18,778 nucleotides of DNA from an uncultured beta proteobacterium. GTDB taxonomy: Bacteria; Pseudomonadota; Gammaproteobacteria; Burkholderiales; Burkholderiaceae_C. The notes under the pieces were generated by a model, which saw only the letters and a list, made by a program, of their open reading frames with translations, did not search any database and was not told the origin of the DNA. Below, in pieces: positions 15,651-18,778 of the stretch; position 1 is the stretch's first letter; every line of letters begins with the position of its first letter. The position numbers and the translations under genes are program-made. The stretch is taken from assembly GCA_903927495.1 (NCBI GenBank), contig CAIYNH010000499.1, positions 1-18,778 of the forward strand. Reading direction: 5' to 3'.

Positions 15651-16204
15651 TGGCACGCAAGCCTGGCGCTGGCCCAGCCAAACCCGCCAGCAACATCAAG
15701 CAGGGCAACTCTGGCGGCCTGCTTGCCTGGCTGTCCATGGCCTTGGTATTACTGATTGCCGACCAGTTCACCAAGGTCCTGATTCTGGGTTACTACCAAC
15801 TCGGCGACAGCACCACAGTGGCGAGTTTTTTCAACGTGGTGCGGGTTCACAACAGCGGGGCCGCATTTTCATTTCTGGCCAACGCCGGTGGTTGGCAGCG
15901 CTGGTTTTTTACTGGCATCGGGGTCATCGCCGCCGGGGTCATCATCTGGCTGCTGAAATCACACGCCGGGCAAAAGCTGTTTGCCTTTTCGATGGCCTGC
16001 ATTCTGGGCGGTGCCCTCGGGAACGTGATTGATCGGGTGCTGCATGGTTATGTGATTGATTTTTTGCAATTTCACTGGAACTGGCTCGGACCGTTGTTTC
16101 CCGGCGGTTACTTTCCCGCATTCAATATCGCCGACAGCGCCATCACCATCGGTGCCACCTGTCTGATTCTGGATGAACTGCTGCGGGTCCGACGCGGGCA
16201 CTGA
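15650..16204 (+). CDS. lspA: Lipoprotein signal peptidase (signal peptidase II)
   Basis: LspA is the inner-membrane aspartyl protease that cleaves the signal peptide of prolipoproteins after lipidation, for example the DUF1566 lipoprotein in this window. The 184 residues contain about four transmembrane helices. The catalytic aspartates are D128 ([15 protein letters not shown]) and D162 (FNIADSAI); the conserved ADQxTK motif is at 37-42, and [11 protein letters not shown] is also typical. A soluble, Ala/Pro/Lys-rich stretch of about 22 residues precedes the first helix, slightly longer than in Escherichia coli. The ATG overlaps the ileS stop by one base, so translation is probably coupled, as in the common ileS-lspA operon. 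Confidence 0.96.
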   Translation: MARKPGAGPAKPASNIKQGNSGGLLAWLSMALVLLIADQFTKVLILGYYQLGDSTTVASFFNVVRVHNSGAAFSFLANAGGWQRWFFTGIGVIAAGVIIWLLKSHAGQKLFAFSMACILGGALGNVIDRVLHGYVIDFLQFHWNWLGPLFPGGYFPAFNIADSAITIGATCLILDELLRVRRGH

Positions 16205-16287
16205 AGGAGCGCTTTTACGCTAGTCGGAGAAGGCACCAATCAGTCGCGCTGAACGAAGTCAACTCCAAACTTTTCCCATGAAGACAT

Positions 16288-17352
16288 ATGAAAACCATTC
16301 AACTCGGTCAAAGTGAACTTTTTGTGACCCCAATTTGCCTTGGAACCATGACCTTTGGTGAGCAAGTTGACGAACCGACGGCATTTCAGATTTTGGACCG
16401 CGCACTGGAGCGCGATGTCAATTTTCTTGATACCGCCGAGATGTACGCCGTACCACCCAAAGCGGCGACCTTCAACGCCACCGAAAAAATTATTGGCAAC
16501 TGGCTGGCTCAGCGCCCGGGTATTCGGCAAAAGTTGTTGATCGCCACCAAAGTGGCTGGACCTTCGCGCAGCATGCCCTGGATTCGTGGCGGCAGCCCCG
16601 ATTTGACTGGTGCTGACATCATTGCGGCTTGTGAGGGCAGCTTGAAACGCCTGCAAACCGATGTCATTGATTTGTATCAAATTCACTGGCCGGTGCGCAA
16701 CGTGCCAGCCTTTGGCGCTATCTATTTTGAGCCTGCAGGCGACAGCGCCGGGAGTTCCATCCACGCCCAACTGGAAGCTCTGCAAACACTGGTTCAATCG
16801 GGCAAGGTGCGTGCGGTGGGCTTGTCCAACGAAACCCCTTACGGTGTGCATGAATTTGTGCGTCTGGCCGAGCAGTACGGCTTGCCCCGCGTGGCAAGTG
16901 TGCAGAACGGCTACAGCTTACTTAACCGTAGTGTGGAAAACGCGCTCGATGAAACCCTGCATCACTTGGGTGTGTCGCTGCTGGCCTATTCACCGCTGTC
17001 GTTTGGCCTACTGAGCGGCAAGTACGACGACTGCGGCCTGACTGGCCCGGATGCCCCAAGCGATGCCCGCCTGACCCGGTTCGAATCGACGCGCAAACAA
17101 CGCTGGGGACGCCCTGAGGCATTAGCAGCTGCAAAAGATTACAGTGCGCTGGCGCGCGAGTACGGGCTGACACCACTGCAACTGGCGCTGGCTTTTTGCT
17201 ATACAAAATGGCAAGTGACCAGCACCATCCTTGGTGTGACCTCGGTCACTCAGCTTGATGAATGCCTTGATGCCTGGGGCACCACACTCAGCCCGGAACT
17301 ATTGAAAAAAGTCAACCTCCTGCGCTGGCGGCAGCGCGACCCGGCTCAGTAA
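16288..17352 (+). CDS. Aldo/keto reductase (Tas-like)
   Basis: This 354-residue NADPH-dependent oxidoreductase belongs to the aldo/keto reductase superfamily (TIM barrel). The catalytic tetrad is visible: D48 and Y53 (FLDTAEMYAV), K88 (IATKVAG) and H133 (DLYQIHWP). Cofactor-binding segments include VGLSNETPYGVHEF, YSPLSFGLLSGKY and STILGVTSVTQL. Overall it resembles E. coli Tas, whose physiological substrate is not settled. The ATG at 16288 lies 83 bases after lspA, with a weak GAAGAC upstream. The stop is 10 bases before the YbaK-type gene, so the two are probably co-transcribed. Confidence 0.9.
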   Translation: MKTIQLGQSELFVTPICLGTMTFGEQVDEPTAFQILDRALERDVNFLDTAEMYAVPPKAATFNATEKIIGNWLAQRPGIRQKLLIATKVAGPSRSMPWIRGGSPDLTGADIIAACEGSLKRLQTDVIDLYQIHWPVRNVPAFGAIYFEPAGDSAGSSIHAQLEALQTLVQSGKVRAVGLSNETPYGVHEFVRLAEQYGLPRVASVQNGYSLLNRSVENALDETLHHLGVSLLAYSPLSFGLLSGKYDDCGLTGPDAPSDARLTRFESTRKQRWGRPEALAAAKDYSALAREYGLTPLQLALAFCYTKWQVTSTILGVTSVTQLDECLDAWGTTLSPELLKKVNLLRWRQRDPAQ

Positions 17353-17362
17353 GGCGGTGACC

Positions 17363-17848
17363 ATGGTCAAACATGTCAGCCTGACACCGGCCACCCAAAT
17401 GCTCAAGACCAACAAGGTGAGCTTTACCGAGCACCCCTACGAGTATCTGGAGCATGGTGGTGCCTTGCACAGTGCCTCTGAGTTGGGCTGGGATCCGTTT
17501 CACGTGGTCAAGACACTCATCATGCAAGACCAGGATGCCAAGCCACTGGTTGTGCTGATGCATGGCAACCGCAAAGTGTCCACTAAAAATCTAGCGCGCC
17601 AGATTGGGGCTAAATCGGTCGAGCCTTGTGCCCCCGATGTGGCAAACCGGCACAGCGGCTTTCTGGTCGGCGGCACATCCCCCTTTGGCACGCGCCGAGA
17701 CATGCCCGTGTTCATCGAATCCAGCATTCTGGAATTACCTAAAATTCTGATCAATGGCGGACGGCGTGGCTACCTGGTGGGCATCCACCCCAAGGTGTGT
17801 GTTGATTTGCTGAGTGCCACACCAGTGCAATGCGCACTGGCCGAATAG
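17363..17848 (+). CDS. ybaK: YbaK/EbsC-type aminoacyl-tRNA deacylase
   Basis: YbaK-family proteins are single-domain trans-editing enzymes related to the prolyl-tRNA synthetase INS domain; E. coli YbaK clears Cys-tRNA(Pro). The 161 residues show the family pattern: FTEHPYEYLEHG near the start, then HVVKTLIMQD with the conserved lysine, LVVLMHGNRKVSTKNLARQI, GFLVGGTSPFGTRRDMPVFI and LINGGRRGYLVGIHP. I chose ATG 17363 because AAGG lies eight bases upstream; a GTG at 17357 in the same frame is too close to it. It sits between the reductase and plsY on the same strand. The exact substrate (Cys-tRNA(Pro) or another) is inferred from family membership only. Confidence 0.9.
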   Translation: MVKHVSLTPATQMLKTNKVSFTEHPYEYLEHGGALHSASELGWDPFHVVKTLIMQDQDAKPLVVLMHGNRKVSTKNLARQIGAKSVEPCAPDVANRHSGFLVGGTSPFGTRRDMPVFIESSILELPKILINGGRRGYLVGIHPKVCVDLLSATPVQCALAE

Positions 17849-17914
17849 GTTAAGCAGCCAAGCTGGCAAAATACCCTTTACTTGCCCTGGCTAATGGGCT
17901 ATCAGGAGACAAAT

Positions 17915-18652
17915 TTGGAATCACTACAAGGTTTTTTCCCCGTGCTGGCAACCTTGGCTGGCTATCTGATGGGTTCGCTGTCGTTTGCCGTCATTGTCAG
18001 TCGAGCCATGGGATTGAACGACCCACGCACCTTTGGCAGCAAAAACCCGGGTGCTACCAACGTGCTGCGCTCCGGCAATAAAGCAGCCGCCGTTATCACC
18101 TTGCTGCTGGATGCGGCCAAAGGCTGGTTGCCAGTGATGCTGGTCAAGTGGTTCGGGCATCCCTACGGTCTCGAAGACGGCACCATGGCCATGGTCGGAC
18201 TGGCGGCCTTTGTCGGGCATTTGTACCCGGTGTTTTTCGGATTTATCGGCGGCAAAGGCGTAGCCACGGCCTTGGGCGTGTTAATGGGTTTAAGTGTTTG
18301 GCTGGCTTTGGCCACTGCACTGATTTGGTTGGTGACTGCCTACACTTTTCGCTACTCGTCGCTGGCTTCGGTTACTGCCGCCTTGCTGGCACCCGTGGTT
18401 TACGCCTTGGCTGATGGCTGGGCCTGGCGCATGGACAAGAGTGCCATGCTGAGTGTCTGTGTGATTACCGTGCTGCTCCTGTACCGTCATGCCGAAAATA
18501 TTAACCGATTGATCAAGGGCAGCGAATCCCGCTTGGGGAAAAAGACCAGCCGCGAACACGTGCCATCTGTACCTCCTCACGGGCATGGGCATGGGCAACA
18601 TGCTCACAAACACGAACCCAAGTTGCATCACAAAGGTGGCCCTACACCATGA
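17915..18652 (+). CDS. plsY: Glycerol-3-phosphate acyltransferase PlsY
   Basis: PlsY is an integral inner-membrane enzyme that transfers the acyl group from acyl-phosphate (made by PlsX) to glycerol-3-phosphate, the first step of phospholipid synthesis. Family motifs are present: GSLSFAVIVSRAMGLNDPRT, GSKNPGATNVLRSGNK, LLLDAAKGW, GHLYPVFFGFIGGKGVAT and the final RHAENINRLIKGSESRLGKK. About five to six hydrophobic helices are seen. I chose the TTG at 17915 because AGGAG lies six bases upstream and family proteins begin here; a TTG at 17882 also keeps the frame. After the usual end the protein carries about 30 extra residues rich in His (HGHGHGQHAHKHEPKLHH), giving 245 in all. The stop overlaps the next start by four bases. 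Confidence 0.94.
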   Translation: MESLQGFFPVLATLAGYLMGSLSFAVIVSRAMGLNDPRTFGSKNPGATNVLRSGNKAAAVITLLLDAAKGWLPVMLVKWFGHPYGLEDGTMAMVGLAAFVGHLYPVFFGFIGGKGVATALGVLMGLSVWLALATALIWLVTAYTFRYSSLASVTAALLAPVVYALADGWAWRMDKSAMLSVCVITVLLLYRHAENINRLIKGSESRLGKKTSREHVPSVPPHGHGHGQHAHKHEPKLHHKGGPTP

Positions 18653-18778
18653 AGCTCTGCATTCTCGAAAACGATTCACTGGATCCTGCAATAGAGGCCA
18701 CCTACATTGGCTACGGTGCCATGTTTGAGCGCCTTCTGAGAGATGCCGGTGCTACCGGTGAATTTGACATTTTCAACA
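18649..18778 (+). CDS. Class I glutamine amidotransferase-like protein, N-terminal fragment
   Basis: The gene runs off the right edge after 43 codons. The start reads MKLCILENDSLDPAI, then GYGAMFERLLRDAGA and EFDIFN. This matches the first strand and helix of GMP-synthase-like class I glutamine amidotransferases as I recall them from Burkholderiales; the nucleophile Cys and catalytic His/Glu are beyond the window. The ATG overlaps the plsY stop (ATGA), so translation is probably coupled to plsY. The specific reaction cannot be told. Confidence 0.6.
   Translation, partial: MKLCILENDSLDPAIEATYIGYGAMFERLLRDAGATGEFDIFN

Overview
The window looks like chromosomal DNA of a betaproteobacterium of the order Burkholderiales, most likely Comamonadaceae (Rhodoferax/Polaromonas-like). 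This rests on the PhaR polyhydroxyalkanoate regulator, the protein sequences of RibF, IleRS, RimO and PlsY as I recognise them, and the ileS-lspA junction. The genus is an inference. I see no transposase, integrase, phage gene, rRNA or CRISPR array.

Left part (1-7697). Apart from one tRNA gene, everything is on the minus strand. Reading leftwards the genes are: an HNH endonuclease with a TTG start, an exported ATP-dependent DNA ligase of the LigE type, a lipoprotein with two DUF1566 modules, phaR, rimO (S12 methylthiotransferase), rnr (RNase R), and the first codons of a short-chain dehydrogenase. A complete tRNA-Leu(CAG) lies on the plus strand between rimO and rnr. A two-way hairpin terminator serves both the tRNA and rimO. 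The tRNA promoter appears to sit on top of the rnr start, and rnr has no ATG, GTG or TTG at the expected place.

Middle part (7850-12752). ribF reads rightwards. In many proteobacteria ribF is followed directly by ileS and lspA. Here about 3.9 kb separates ribF from ileS. The insert holds a broken response-regulator fragment, a large membrane hybrid histidine kinase, and an Hpt module that continues in the kinase frame after a single TAA. Just before ileS lies a diverged 117-base copy of the ribF 3' end (about 80% identical, one in-frame TAA), so the insert is bracketed by ribF 3' ends. The REC-Hpt linker resembles a palindromic repeat, a relative of which may lie inside ileS. I read this as a decaying phosphorelay locus inserted into the ribF-ileS operon.

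Right part (12753-18778). All genes read rightwards and are closely packed: ileS-lspA (one-base overlap), an aldo/keto reductase, a YbaK-type aminoacyl-tRNA deacylase, plsY with a histidine-rich tail, and the start of a class I glutamine amidotransferase overlapping plsY by four bases. These are mostly housekeeping functions: tRNA charging and editing, lipoprotein processing, and phospholipid synthesis.

The most notable material is the insert between ribF and ileS and the rnr/tRNA overlap. I did not find a clear new defence or mobile system.
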